Made by a program: the position numbers and the translations under genes | Assembly: GCA_963792445.1 (NCBI GenBank) | Contig: CAWBWO010000013.1 | Span: forward strand, 248,001-312,000 | Direction of reading: 5' to 3' | Length of the DNA: 64,000 bases | From: Rummeliibacillus sp963792445 | GTDB lineage: Bacteria > Bacillota > Bacilli > Bacillales_A > Planococcaceae | The notes under the pieces: model-generated | The model's input: only the letters and a program-made list of their open reading frames with translations | Told to the model about the DNA's origin: nothing | The model's database searches: none | In this document: positions 46,973 through 54,666 of the stretch, one piece after another | How positions within the stretch are numbered: position 1 is the first letter of the stretch | Layout: the number at the start of each line of letters is the position of its first letter

Positions 46973-47004
46973 CAATCTCCCTCTGTATTTTTCAGAGGGA
47001 GATT
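46973..47004 (+). terminator. Hairpin after the second opp operon
   Basis: AATCTCCCTCTG pairs perfectly with CAGAGGGAGATT around a 7-nt loop. The T tail is weak, but position and stability argue for a terminator. Confidence 0.8.
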
Positions 47005-47185
47005 AATTGGTTTTATATGTATAAATTAGGAATAACGTTAATAAGATTTAAATGAAGGCAGAAAGTTTAACTTATCTAAAAATGATAAAATTTATCATGA
47101 TATTTTATAGAAAATTCCGTTATTTTTAAATGAAACTATGCTACCATATTACTAATAAGACAAACTCCAGGGAGCGAACGCACAA

Positions 47186-47977
47186 GTGACAATTTCAACT
47201 TTGGTATTTGATTTAGATGATACATTATTATGGGATAAAAAGAGTATCGCAACAGCATTTGCATTAACATGTAAGAAAGCTACTTCTATTACAAATTTAA
47301 ATAGTGATGAGTTAGAAGAAGCTGTTCGAGAGTCAGCACGTGAATTATATAGTACATACCCTACATTTGAATACACGCAAATGATTGGAATTAACCCATT
47401 TGAAGGGCTTTGGGGTACATTTGATGATCCTACTCCTAAATTTCAAGAACTAAAAGATATTGTTCCAAACTATCGCAAAGATGCTTGGACAAATGGTTTA
47501 GCGAAACTTGGCGTAAATGACGCTGAGCTAGGGGCTGAACTTGGGGAGTACTTTGTGGAAGCGAGAATACAAAGTCCTTTTGTATATGAAGAAACTTTTG
47601 AAGTTTTAGATTGTTTAAAAGAAAAGTATCAGCTTATTTTACTTACGAATGGTGCACCAAGTTTACAAAATCTGAAATTGAAGATCACTTCAGAAATCGT
47701 TCCTTATTTTGACCATATTATCATTTCAGGTGATTTTGGTGAAGGTAAGCCAGCAGCTTCTATTTTTAAACATGTACTTGAAACTGCACAGGTAAATGCT
47801 GATGAAGCCATTATGGTAGGGGATAATTTAATGACTGATATACTTGGTTCTTCTCGAGTTGGAATGCGTTCTGCATGGATTAACCGTGAAGATAAACAGC
47901 CTGTTGATGGAATTATGCCTACTTATGAGATTCATTCACTTCATGAACTTGTTCATTTGTTAGATGAAATCCAGTAG
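47186..47977 (+). CDS. HAD family hydrolase, possible phosphoserine phosphatase
   Basis: A 263-residue haloacid dehalogenase hydrolase. Motif I is FDLDDTLLW (nucleophile Asp9, acid Asp11), motif II the Thr in LLTNGAP, the Lys in GEGKPAASIF and motif III VGDNLMTDILG. A helical cap lies between motifs I and II, as in C1-cap enzymes. GTG at 47186 is the only start near the motif; GGGAG lies somewhat far upstream. It faces serA, the first step of serine synthesis, so phosphoserine phosphatase is an attractive inference, but many HAD enzymes share this architecture. Confidence 0.85.
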   Translation: MTISTLVFDLDDTLLWDKKSIATAFALTCKKATSITNLNSDELEEAVRESARELYSTYPTFEYTQMIGINPFEGLWGTFDDPTPKFQELKDIVPNYRKDAWTNGLAKLGVNDAELGAELGEYFVEARIQSPFVYEETFEVLDCLKEKYQLILLTNGAPSLQNLKLKITSEIVPYFDHIIISGDFGEGKPAASIFKHVLETAQVNADEAIMVGDNLMTDILGSSRVGMRSAWINREDKQPVDGIMPTYEIHSLHELVHLLDEIQ

Positions 47978-48036
47978 TAAAAATTAATACTAGTAGAATG
48001 AAAAGTCGTTCATAACCAAGGAAGGAAATGAAGACT

Positions 48037-48117
48037 ATGAAAAAATTATTGAAAGATCCGATGTCTATTGTTGCTAGTATTTTAACTTTAGCTTTAGTAA
48101 TTTATCGTTTATTTTGA
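48037..48117 (+). CDS. Small membrane peptide, 26 residues
   Basis: ATG at 48037 (or 48028) follows AAGGAAGG. The peptide starts MKKLLKDP and continues as one hydrophobic helix ending IYRLF. A terminator starts 7 bases after the stop. It lies 59 bases after the HAD gene in the same direction. Similar tiny membrane peptides are common in Bacillales; function unknown. Confidence 0.65.
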   Translation: MKKLLKDPMSIVASILTLALVIYRLF

Positions 48118-48123
48118 ATTTTT

Positions 48124-48152
48124 TAAGAGTAGCGGTTTGCTACTCTTTTTTT
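48124..48152 (+). terminator. Terminator after the small membrane peptide
   Basis: AAGAGTAGC pairs with GCTACTCTT around a 5-nt loop, followed by seven T. Confidence 0.92.
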
Positions 48153-48196
48153 ATGTGCATCATAACTTGACTGGAATGTAAGACGTAAATTATTGG

Positions 48197-48310
48197 AATC
48201 GCGGATGCAAATTGAAAAACCGCGGAAGATAAAGCTGAAACCACGGATAAACGTGCCAAAACCACAGATATAACATCAAAAATCGCGCATAAACCTCTAA
48301 AAATGCTCAA
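48197..48310. repeat. Degenerate 21-bp tandem array (unit D: AACCGCGGATAAA-like)
   Basis: Five imperfect copies have CGCGGA-type cores at 48200, 48221, 48242, 48263 and 48284, spaced exactly 21 bp; a sixth decayed copy may start near 48304. The unit is a GC-rich core followed by an A-rich linker. No reading frame is open. It lies between the small-peptide terminator and the serA terminator, so between convergent units. Confidence 0.8.
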
Positions 48311-48386
48311 GAATCATATACGGGGCCTTGATCGAAATTCCAAGCAAGAATTTATCAGAACTATCAAAAATAGAATAAATGCGCAA

Positions 48387-48422
48387 AAAGAAAGCAGTCT
48401 CTTTTTCGAGACTGCTTCTTTT
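48387..48422 (-). terminator. Terminator of the serine operon
   Basis: AAGCAGTCTC pairs with GAGACTGCTT; on the minus strand it is followed by TCTTTTT. It lies 30 bases after the serA stop. Confidence 0.9.
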
Positions 48423-48452
48423 ATGTTTTTCATAGATAGAAATACTAGAAAA

Positions 48453-50039
48453 TTATAAGTTTATTGCGATTGCTTCGAAGATATTGTCTTGGTTTGTTAA
48501 GAATTCTACGTTGTCTACTGAGTTATCAACTGAAAGCATCATGATGGCATTTCCGCCTTGGTTTGAGCGGCCAACTTGCATTGTTGCGATGTTGATTTCT
48601 TTATCAGCAAGTAATGTACCGACACGGCCGATTGCGCCAGGTTTATCCGTATGTTTGATGAAGATTATGTGACCTTGTGGCACAACGTCAACTACGTATT
48701 CATCCACTTGTACGATACGTGGTCCTAGTCCATTTAGTAATGTACCTTTTACTTTATGCGTTTCATTTTTGGTTACAAGTTCAACAGAAATAGAGTTTAA
48801 GAATGCTTTTGCAGTTGTAGATTTATGTTCGTTAATTTTGATTGTATTACGTTCTGCTAAGTAACGAGCGTTTACATTGTTTACATGGTTGCCTAGGTTT
48901 CGAGTAAGTACACCTTTAACAGTGTTGTTTGTTAATGGGCGAACGTCAAATCCTGCAAGTTCACCAGAATAGTAAACATTAATTTCTTCGATTGCTTCGT
49001 TCGTTAAGTTAGAAACGAAAGAACCTATTTTATCTGCTAGATCAAAGAATGGTTCTACTTTTGCTACCATATCTTTTGGAACAGATGGCATGTTCACTGG
49101 GTTACGAACAGTACCATCTTTGAAGTAACTTAAAATATCATTACTTACATCAATTGCAACAGATTCTTGCGCTTCAATAGTTGAGGCACCAAGGTGAGGT
49201 GTTGCAATAACTTGTGGTAAGTCAAGAAGTCGGTTACCTACGAATGGTTCATCCTCCATTACATCTAATGCAGCACCAGCAACTTTACCAATTTCAATCG
49301 CATTGTAAAGTGCATCTTCGTCTATAATACCGCCGCGAGCACAGTTGATAATGCGAACGCCGTCTTTCATGACATTGAAAACTTCCTCATTGATCATATG
49401 ACGAGTTGAATCTAGAAGTGGTGTGTGAACTGTGATAAAGTCAGCAACTTTCGCAACTTCTTCAACAGTTCCATAATCTACTCCGGCTTTTTCAGCTTTT
49501 TCAGCAGTTAGGAATGGATCGTAAGCAATAACGTTCATGCGATTGCCTTTTGCACGATGAGCAACTTCTTGACCAATACGGCCAAATCCGATAACACCTA
49601 GCGTTTTGTTTTTCAACTCTACACCAACGAATTTTTTGCGATCCCAACGACCTTCTTTTAATGATAGGTATGCATGTGGAATATGACGAGCTAGAGCCAT
49701 AATCATTGCAGTTGTATGCTCTGCAGCTGAGTTTGTATTACCGTCTGGAGCGTTGACTACGATAATCCCTTTTTCAGTTGCTGCTTCAAGGTCAATATTA
49801 TCTACACCTACACCTGCACGACCAATTAGTTTTAAGTTGTCAGCCTCTTCGATAATGTCACGAGTTACTTTTGTTTGACTACGTACAAGTAATACATCAA
49901 AGTCTTTAATAATTGTTTTTAATTCTTCTGGTGGAAGGCCAGTGTTAACTACAATATTCAAATCAAGTTCTTTTTCTTGGCGAAGAGGGAAAATACCATC
50001 TTCGCTTAATGGGTCACTGATTAAAATGTTAATAGCCAT
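48453..50039 (-). CDS. serA: D-3-phosphoglycerate dehydrogenase SerA
   Basis: A 528-residue enzyme for the first committed step of serine synthesis. Substrate-binding and NAD domains show GRAGVGVDNIDL, VIGFGRIGQEVAHRA (dinucleotide glycine motif), IINCARGGIIDEDAL (Arg), and ATPHLGASTIEAQ (catalytic His). The intervening ASB domain and the C-terminal ACT domain (HTDKPGAIGRVGTLLADKEINIATMQVGR) are complete. ATG is preceded by GGAGCGG, 15 bases after the aminotransferase. The operon is behind a T-box leader that should raise expression when the cognate tRNA is uncharged. Confidence 0.96.
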   Translation of the reverse strand: MAINILISDPLSEDGIFPLRQEKELDLNIVVNTGLPPEELKTIIKDFDVLLVRSQTKVTRDIIEEADNLKLIGRAGVGVDNIDLEAATEKGIIVVNAPDGNTNSAAEHTTAMIMALARHIPHAYLSLKEGRWDRKKFVGVELKNKTLGVIGFGRIGQEVAHRAKGNRMNVIAYDPFLTAEKAEKAGVDYGTVEEVAKVADFITVHTPLLDSTRHMINEEVFNVMKDGVRIINCARGGIIDEDALYNAIEIGKVAGAALDVMEDEPFVGNRLLDLPQVIATPHLGASTIEAQESVAIDVSNDILSYFKDGTVRNPVNMPSVPKDMVAKVEPFFDLADKIGSFVSNLTNEAIEEINVYYSGELAGFDVRPLTNNTVKGVLTRNLGNHVNNVNARYLAERNTIKINEHKSTTAKAFLNSISVELVTKNETHKVKGTLLNGLGPRIVQVDEYVVDVVPQGHIIFIKHTDKPGAIGRVGTLLADKEINIATMQVGRSNQGGNAIMMLSVDNSVDNVEFLTNQDNIFEAIAINL

Positions 50040-50054
50040 CTCTACATCCGCTCC

Positions 50055-51227
50055 TTATTGTGCAACTTTTTCTGTTGTATTTTGTAAGTAAACTGCTTGA
50101 GCTGCTGCAGTACCAGCGCCCAGTTGAATTTCTTTTCCTACTTTAATAAGCGCAATTTCCATTGCTGCTACATATTGAAGTACATCTGTTGGTGCGCAAT
50201 AGCCCATGTGACCAACACGGAAGATTTTTCCTTTAAGATTTGCTTGCCCACCAGCAACTGATAGGTTGAAGTCAGCCTTTAATACTTTACGGAATGCTTC
50301 AACATCAAAGTCATCTGGTTTTACAGAAGTAACAGTTGGAGAACCATCTTCGTCTGAAGCAAATAAAGGAAGATCTAATGCTTTGAAAGCTGCACGTGTC
50401 ATATCACGCATTAATTTGTGACGAGCATAGACATTTTCAAGACCTTCTTGATCAAAGTTTTCAAGTACTTGTTCTAAACCAAATAATAGAGATAACGCTG
50501 GTGTAAACGGCGTTGTATCCTTGGCTAAGTTATCACGGTATTTTGTAAGGTCTAAATAGAAACCTTTTTGTGGATTAGATTCGATTACTTTCCAAGCTTT
50601 TTCACTTGCAGCGATGAAGTTGAGACCTGCTGGAAGCATGAATGCTTTTTGAGAACCTGTTACAACAACATCGATGCCCCATTCATCCATTTTTGTTTCA
50701 ACACCGGCCATGCAAGATACGCCATCGATAATCACTAAAGTTTCCTCATTTACAGCGTGAACAGCTTGAGCTAATTCACCAACTGGATTAAGAACACCAG
50801 TAGAAGTTTCGCAGTAAGTAGAGAATACAGCTTTAATGTCCGTATTTTCTTTAAGGTATTCAGCGATTTCAGTAGGTTTTAAAGCTGTACCCCATTCAAC
50901 TTTATATTCTTCAACATTAATGTGGTATGCTTCACAGATTTTTGTGAAACGATTACCGAATACACCTGTTGCAACGACTAACACTTTATCGCCAGGTTTT
51001 ACAACATTGACAATTGCAGCTTCTAAACCTGATGTACCACTACCAGTTAACATCATTACATCTTGTGTTGTACCAAAAACTTTTTTCAGTCTAGGTTTAA
51101 TATTTTGAATCATCTGACTAGTCTCGTTGCCACGATGCCCAATCATAGGCTTTGCCATAGCACGTTCAACACTAGGCGGAATTGGAGTTGGTCCTGGAAT
51201 ACGTAATAATTGATAATCTTGTAACAT
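50055..51227 (-). CDS. Class V aminotransferase (serine/alanine-glyoxylate type; likely serine pathway)
   Basis: A 390-residue PLP enzyme of the alanine-glyoxylate/serine-pyruvate aminotransferase group. Landmarks are LLRIPGPTPIPPSVERAMAK, MLTGSGTSGLEAAIVNVV, VIIDGVSCMAGVE (Asp binding the pyridine nitrogen) and the PLP-binding Lys194 in VTGSQKAFMLPAG. It is not a classical SerC by N terminus, yet it is cotranscribed with serA behind a serine-type T-box, so it probably provides the phosphoserine transaminase step or a glyoxylate/serine transamination. ATG follows GAGGGGTAATTATTC. Confidence 0.9.
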   Translation of the reverse strand: MLQDYQLLRIPGPTPIPPSVERAMAKPMIGHRGNETSQMIQNIKPRLKKVFGTTQDVMMLTGSGTSGLEAAIVNVVKPGDKVLVVATGVFGNRFTKICEAYHINVEEYKVEWGTALKPTEIAEYLKENTDIKAVFSTYCETSTGVLNPVGELAQAVHAVNEETLVIIDGVSCMAGVETKMDEWGIDVVVTGSQKAFMLPAGLNFIAASEKAWKVIESNPQKGFYLDLTKYRDNLAKDTTPFTPALSLLFGLEQVLENFDQEGLENVYARHKLMRDMTRAAFKALDLPLFASDEDGSPTVTSVKPDDFDVEAFRKVLKADFNLSVAGGQANLKGKIFRVGHMGYCAPTDVLQYVAAMEIALIKVGKEIQLGAGTAAAQAVYLQNTTEKVAQ

Positions 51228-51404
51228 GAATAATTACCCCTCTCATTTTTGAAAAATTTAATTAAAGCAACTTGCTAAGTTAAGTTCCTTTTTATTCTAT
51301 TATCCAGCTTCAGTAGTTAGCCCTCTAGCCTTTGTTCGAAAGCTAAAAGATGCGCATCTTGTAGGAAATTAACTTATCTGAACGAGCCACTTCAGCTTTT
51401 AAAT

Positions 51405-51700
51405 AAAAAAAAGCTTTCCACACCCTTACCGTCGTAAGGGGCGAAAAGCTTGAATTAACAATCGCGGTACCACCCTTGTTTACTGTCCTGCTGATATGGA
51501 CAGTCTTTGCTATATGCTTAACGTGCATGGACCGGGTAAACCTACTGAAAAAGTTCAGAATACCTACTCAGAAGTGGAACTTACCGCAGAAATCACTGAT
51601 TTGCACCAACCATCAGCTCGCTGTGAGATTTTCAAATCGTTAAGCATGTCTTCGTCATCGTATTTTTTCGTCGTATTAAATTTAATCCAATATTAAAGCC
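51405..51700 (-). promoter_or_regulatory. T-box riboswitch, probably serine-specific
   Basis: On the minus strand, upstream of the aminotransferase, the conserved T-box AAGGGTGGTACCGCGA is at 51461-51476, followed by a terminator (AAGCTTTTCGCC with CCTTAC/GTAAGG core, T run at 51408-51415). Further upstream are the stem I signatures GAGCTGATGG and GGTGCAAATC. A TCC triplet at 51576-51578 followed by A sits in the expected specifier region and would read serine, agreeing with the serine genes behind it. TTC in the overlapping register (Phe) is the alternative. Confidence 0.92.
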
Positions 51701-51718
51701 AAAAGTACCCAATGTCAA
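51690..51718 (-). promoter_or_regulatory. SigA-type promoter of the T-box operon
   Basis: Minus-strand TTGACA (51713-51718), 17-bp spacer, TAATAT (51690-51695), just before the T-box stem I. The 340 bases from 51720 to 52057 are AT-rich and show nothing else firm. Confidence 0.8.
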
Positions 51719-52057
51719 CTGCATTTTTAGAATTTCTTAAAATTATTGTTCGATAATATACAAAAATATAGTTAATTACGAATTTTAATACTATTTATAT
51801 ATAAAATCGTTCGTCTTTCTGGAAAGTACATATTTCTTGGTTTTGACCATTAAAACTGAATTTATTTTGATTATACTCAACTCTAAAACTTATATCTAAA
51901 TAATAAAAATAGAAAATTTAAATAATAATAATAGTTAAAATTGTTAAGACAATTGGATTATATTTTCTAAAATGAGAGGTTTTTATTTTTAAAAATAGAA
52001 TTTGTTATATGAAGAAACAAAGTAATTTTTTAGTAGATGACTAAGGAGTGTTTGATC

Positions 52058-52846
52058 ATGGGCTATGAAACAGTTAAGGTCGAGAAAAATGGAAGACTTG
52101 CTATTGTAAGTTTTAATCGACCAAATTCAATGAATTCAATGAATGGAGTAATGCTTGATGAATTAGCCAATTGCTTTGAAGCGTTATCTAACGAAACTTC
52201 TATTCAGGTATTAATATTAAAAGGGAGTGGAAAAGTCTTTTCTGCTGGCGGGGATATTAAAGAAATGCTTGGAACGGATGAAGATGCAAGTTTTGAGACG
52301 GAAAAAGTAATGGGCGATATTGCTCGATTAGTAACAGCATACTATTCATTGCCAATGGTTACGATTGCTGCTATTCATGGGGCTTCTGCTGGGCTTGGAT
52401 TTAGCATTGCTTTAGCGAGTGATATCATCATTGCAGAAGAGGATAGTAAGTTAGCAATGAATTTTATTGGAATTGGTCTAATCCCAGACGGTGCTGGGCA
52501 TTTCTTTATGAAAGAGCGTTTAGGCATTCCTAAGGCGATTCAGATGATTTGGGCTGGGGAAGTATTAAATGGCCATGAAGCGAAGAGCTTAGGATTAATT
52601 GATCATGTTGTAGCAAAAGGATTCGCAAATGAGGAAGCAGGACAAATAGCGCAAAAATTACTTCATTCGCCTCTTACTGCAATGATCGAAACGAAAAAAA
52701 TTCTGCATTCTACAAAATTAGCTGAGCTAAAAGACATTTTAAGTAAAGAAGAAGAAGCTCAAATTAGAATGAGAAAAACAGAAGACCATTTAGAGGGAAT
52801 CAAAGCGTTTGCAGAAAAACGCATCCCTAGTTTTGAAGGAAGATAG
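52058..52846 (+). CDS. yhaR: Enoyl-CoA hydratase/isomerase family protein (YhaR-like)
   Basis: A 262-residue crotonase-fold protein. Oxyanion-hole elements are SAGGDIKEML and HGASAGLGFSIALASD; the second acid region is GLIPDGAGHFFM, where the position after Pro is Asp as in many hydratases. ATG 52058 is chosen because AAGGAGTG lies eight bases upstream. It sits before yhaO as in B. subtilis, which supports YhaR. Substrate unknown. Confidence 0.88.
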   Translation: MGYETVKVEKNGRLAIVSFNRPNSMNSMNGVMLDELANCFEALSNETSIQVLILKGSGKVFSAGGDIKEMLGTDEDASFETEKVMGDIARLVTAYYSLPMVTIAAIHGASAGLGFSIALASDIIIAEEDSKLAMNFIGIGLIPDGAGHFFMKERLGIPKAIQMIWAGEVLNGHEAKSLGLIDHVVAKGFANEEAGQIAQKLLHSPLTAMIETKKILHSTKLAELKDILSKEEEAQIRMRKTEDHLEGIKAFAEKRIPSFEGR

Positions 52847-53046
52847 GTAGTAATTTATTATTTTTATATAATTAATATTTTTTGTAATCTGTAATAGAAT
52901 CAATTAATTTAATAACTTTAAGAATTGATATAAACCACAAACATTAATTGAAAAATTGATAAATGCTAAATAATTCGTATTGTATACTATGAAATATTCG
53001 TGTTTTTCAACTAGAAAAACATTAATGAAATCAACTTTAATTTAAA

Positions 53047-53089
53047 CAAAAAAGAGACATTTCTATAAAAGGAAATGCCTCTTTTTTGA
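53047..53089 (-). terminator. Terminator of the small gene at 53092
   Basis: AAAAGAGACATTTC pairs with GGAAATGCCTCTTTT (one mismatch); T-rich on the minus strand. Confidence 0.82.
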
Positions 53090-53091
53090 TT

Positions 53092-53277
53092 TTACACATG
53101 AAATAAAATTAATTTACCACTTGAATTTACTAGTCTATGCGTTTTTTCCGATAAGCCTAGTTGTTCAATTTTTTCTGCCCCTTGTGATTTAGCTGTTGCT
53201 TCATCTAAGAATTCCCAAGCTTCATCTTTTACGATTTCTCCGGTTTTTTCAAATGCTGTAAAACGAAATGTTAACAA
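53092..53277 (-). CDS. Small conserved-looking protein of unknown function, 61 residues
   Basis: A minus-strand gene with AGGGGTGG five bases before TTG 53277; an upstream GTG at 53286 is inside the RBS. The product has a beta-strand opening (LTFRFTAFEKTGEI), an amphipathic helix rich in Glu, Ala and Lys, and a C-terminal strand (GKLILFHV). No family is recognised. It has its own terminator and is divergent from yhaO. Confidence 0.65.
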   Translation of the reverse strand: MLTFRFTAFEKTGEIVKDEAWEFLDEATAKSQGAEKIEQLGLSEKTHRLVNSSGKLILFHV

Positions 53278-53431
53278 AACAACCACCCCTTATAATGAAT
53301 ATATATTCATTATACAAAAACAGTCATTTGCCTGTATAGAAAAAACTTGGAATTGCTAAGAATAATGCTATAAAAGAATGGAAATATATGATAAAATAGG
53401 AACAAATATTCGCATTGGGAGTGAGGATTGA

Positions 53432-54655
53432 ATGTCTTCAATACGATTTTTTCATGCAGCTGATTTACATTTGGATAGTCCATTTAAAGGGATGTCCGAA
53501 TTACCAGAAAAAGGACTTGAAAGACTACGAAACAGTACATTTGAAGCCTTTTCAACTTTGATCCAGAAAGCAATAGAAGTAAAACCTGATTTTGTGCTTA
53601 TTGTGGGTGATATTTATGATGGAGAAGAACGTAGCTTACGTGCACAGAAGATTTTCCAAAATGGTATGGAAAAACTATTTGAACATCAAATTCCAGTCGT
53701 GATCAGTTACGGAAACCATGATCATCTAAAAGGAAAATGGACGCGTTTTTCCTTGCCTGAAAACGTATTTGTTATGCCGAAAGAAACAACGAAATTCGAA
53801 CTTAACGTTAGAGATACAATGGTTAATATATATGGATTCAGTTATCCAGAGCGGCATGTATTACAGTCTATGACGGATACATACCCAATCGCTACAGAAC
53901 AAAATGCAATTCATATCGGAATGTTGCATGGAAGTATACAAGGGAACACAACACATGATGTATATGCCCCTTTTAAAATTGAAGAATTATTATCCAAAAA
54001 CTATGACTATTGGGCTCTAGGGCATATTCATAAGCGGCAAGTTTTGCATACAGACCCTCCTATAATTTATCCTGGGAATATACAAAGCAGACATAAAAAA
54101 GAACAAGGTGTAAAAGGATTTTATGATGTGACCATAACGAATTTTGCTGCGGATTGTACTTTTGTGCCAACTTCAGCAATCGTATTTGATCAAATTGATG
54201 TCAATTGTGAAAATTTGATTCATGCAAATGAAGTGCTATTTGAATGTGCGAAAGCAATAGAGGAATTTCGTAAACAATATAGTGCTGGGGTAGTCTTTCT
54301 ACAATTAACGAATATTAATGAACAAGCTATATCCTTATTTGAAGATTCAACAAAGGATGACTGGCTTGAGGTAATCCGTGAACAAGAGGAAGAAAATACA
54401 CCATTTGTATGGGTTCAAGATCTCGAGATTGGTGACTGCTTAACAGATACATATGAACCCACCATTGCGACTGAGTCTGTTATTCAAGTATTAAATAATT
54501 GGGACCATCAACATGTAAAAGAAATAGTCAAAGACCTTTATCAACACCCTAAAGGGAGTAGATATCTAAGTGAATTGACATCTGAGGAACTGAATGAACT
54601 TGTTTCAGAGGCGGAACAATTATTTAAACGATCTATGAGTATGACGAAAAGATAG
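53432..54655 (+). CDS. yhaO: Metallophosphoesterase YhaO (SbcD/Mre11-like)
   Basis: A 407-residue calcineurin-like nuclease. Metal ligands are visible in HAADLHLDSPF, IVGDIYDGEERS, SYGNHDHLKG, MLHGS and GHIHKRQ. The C-terminal 150 residues are the Mre11/SbcD-type extension. Its partner YhaN starts 12 bases later, giving an SbcCD-like nuclease complex that acts on DNA ends or hairpins. GGGAGTGAGG precedes the ATG. Confidence 0.93.
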   Translation: MSSIRFFHAADLHLDSPFKGMSELPEKGLERLRNSTFEAFSTLIQKAIEVKPDFVLIVGDIYDGEERSLRAQKIFQNGMEKLFEHQIPVVISYGNHDHLKGKWTRFSLPENVFVMPKETTKFELNVRDTMVNIYGFSYPERHVLQSMTDTYPIATEQNAIHIGMLHGSIQGNTTHDVYAPFKIEELLSKNYDYWALGHIHKRQVLHTDPPIIYPGNIQSRHKKEQGVKGFYDVTITNFAADCTFVPTSAIVFDQIDVNCENLIHANEVLFECAKAIEEFRKQYSAGVVFLQLTNINEQAISLFEDSTKDDWLEVIREQEEENTPFVWVQDLEIGDCLTDTYEPTIATESVIQVLNNWDHQHVKEIVKDLYQHPKGSRYLSELTSEELNELVSEAEQLFKRSMSMTKR

Positions 54656-54666
54656 GAGGTGTTTTC

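Noticed and set aside
51496..51696. A plus-strand 66-codon ORF
   Set aside because: It lies wholly inside the minus-strand T-box leader.
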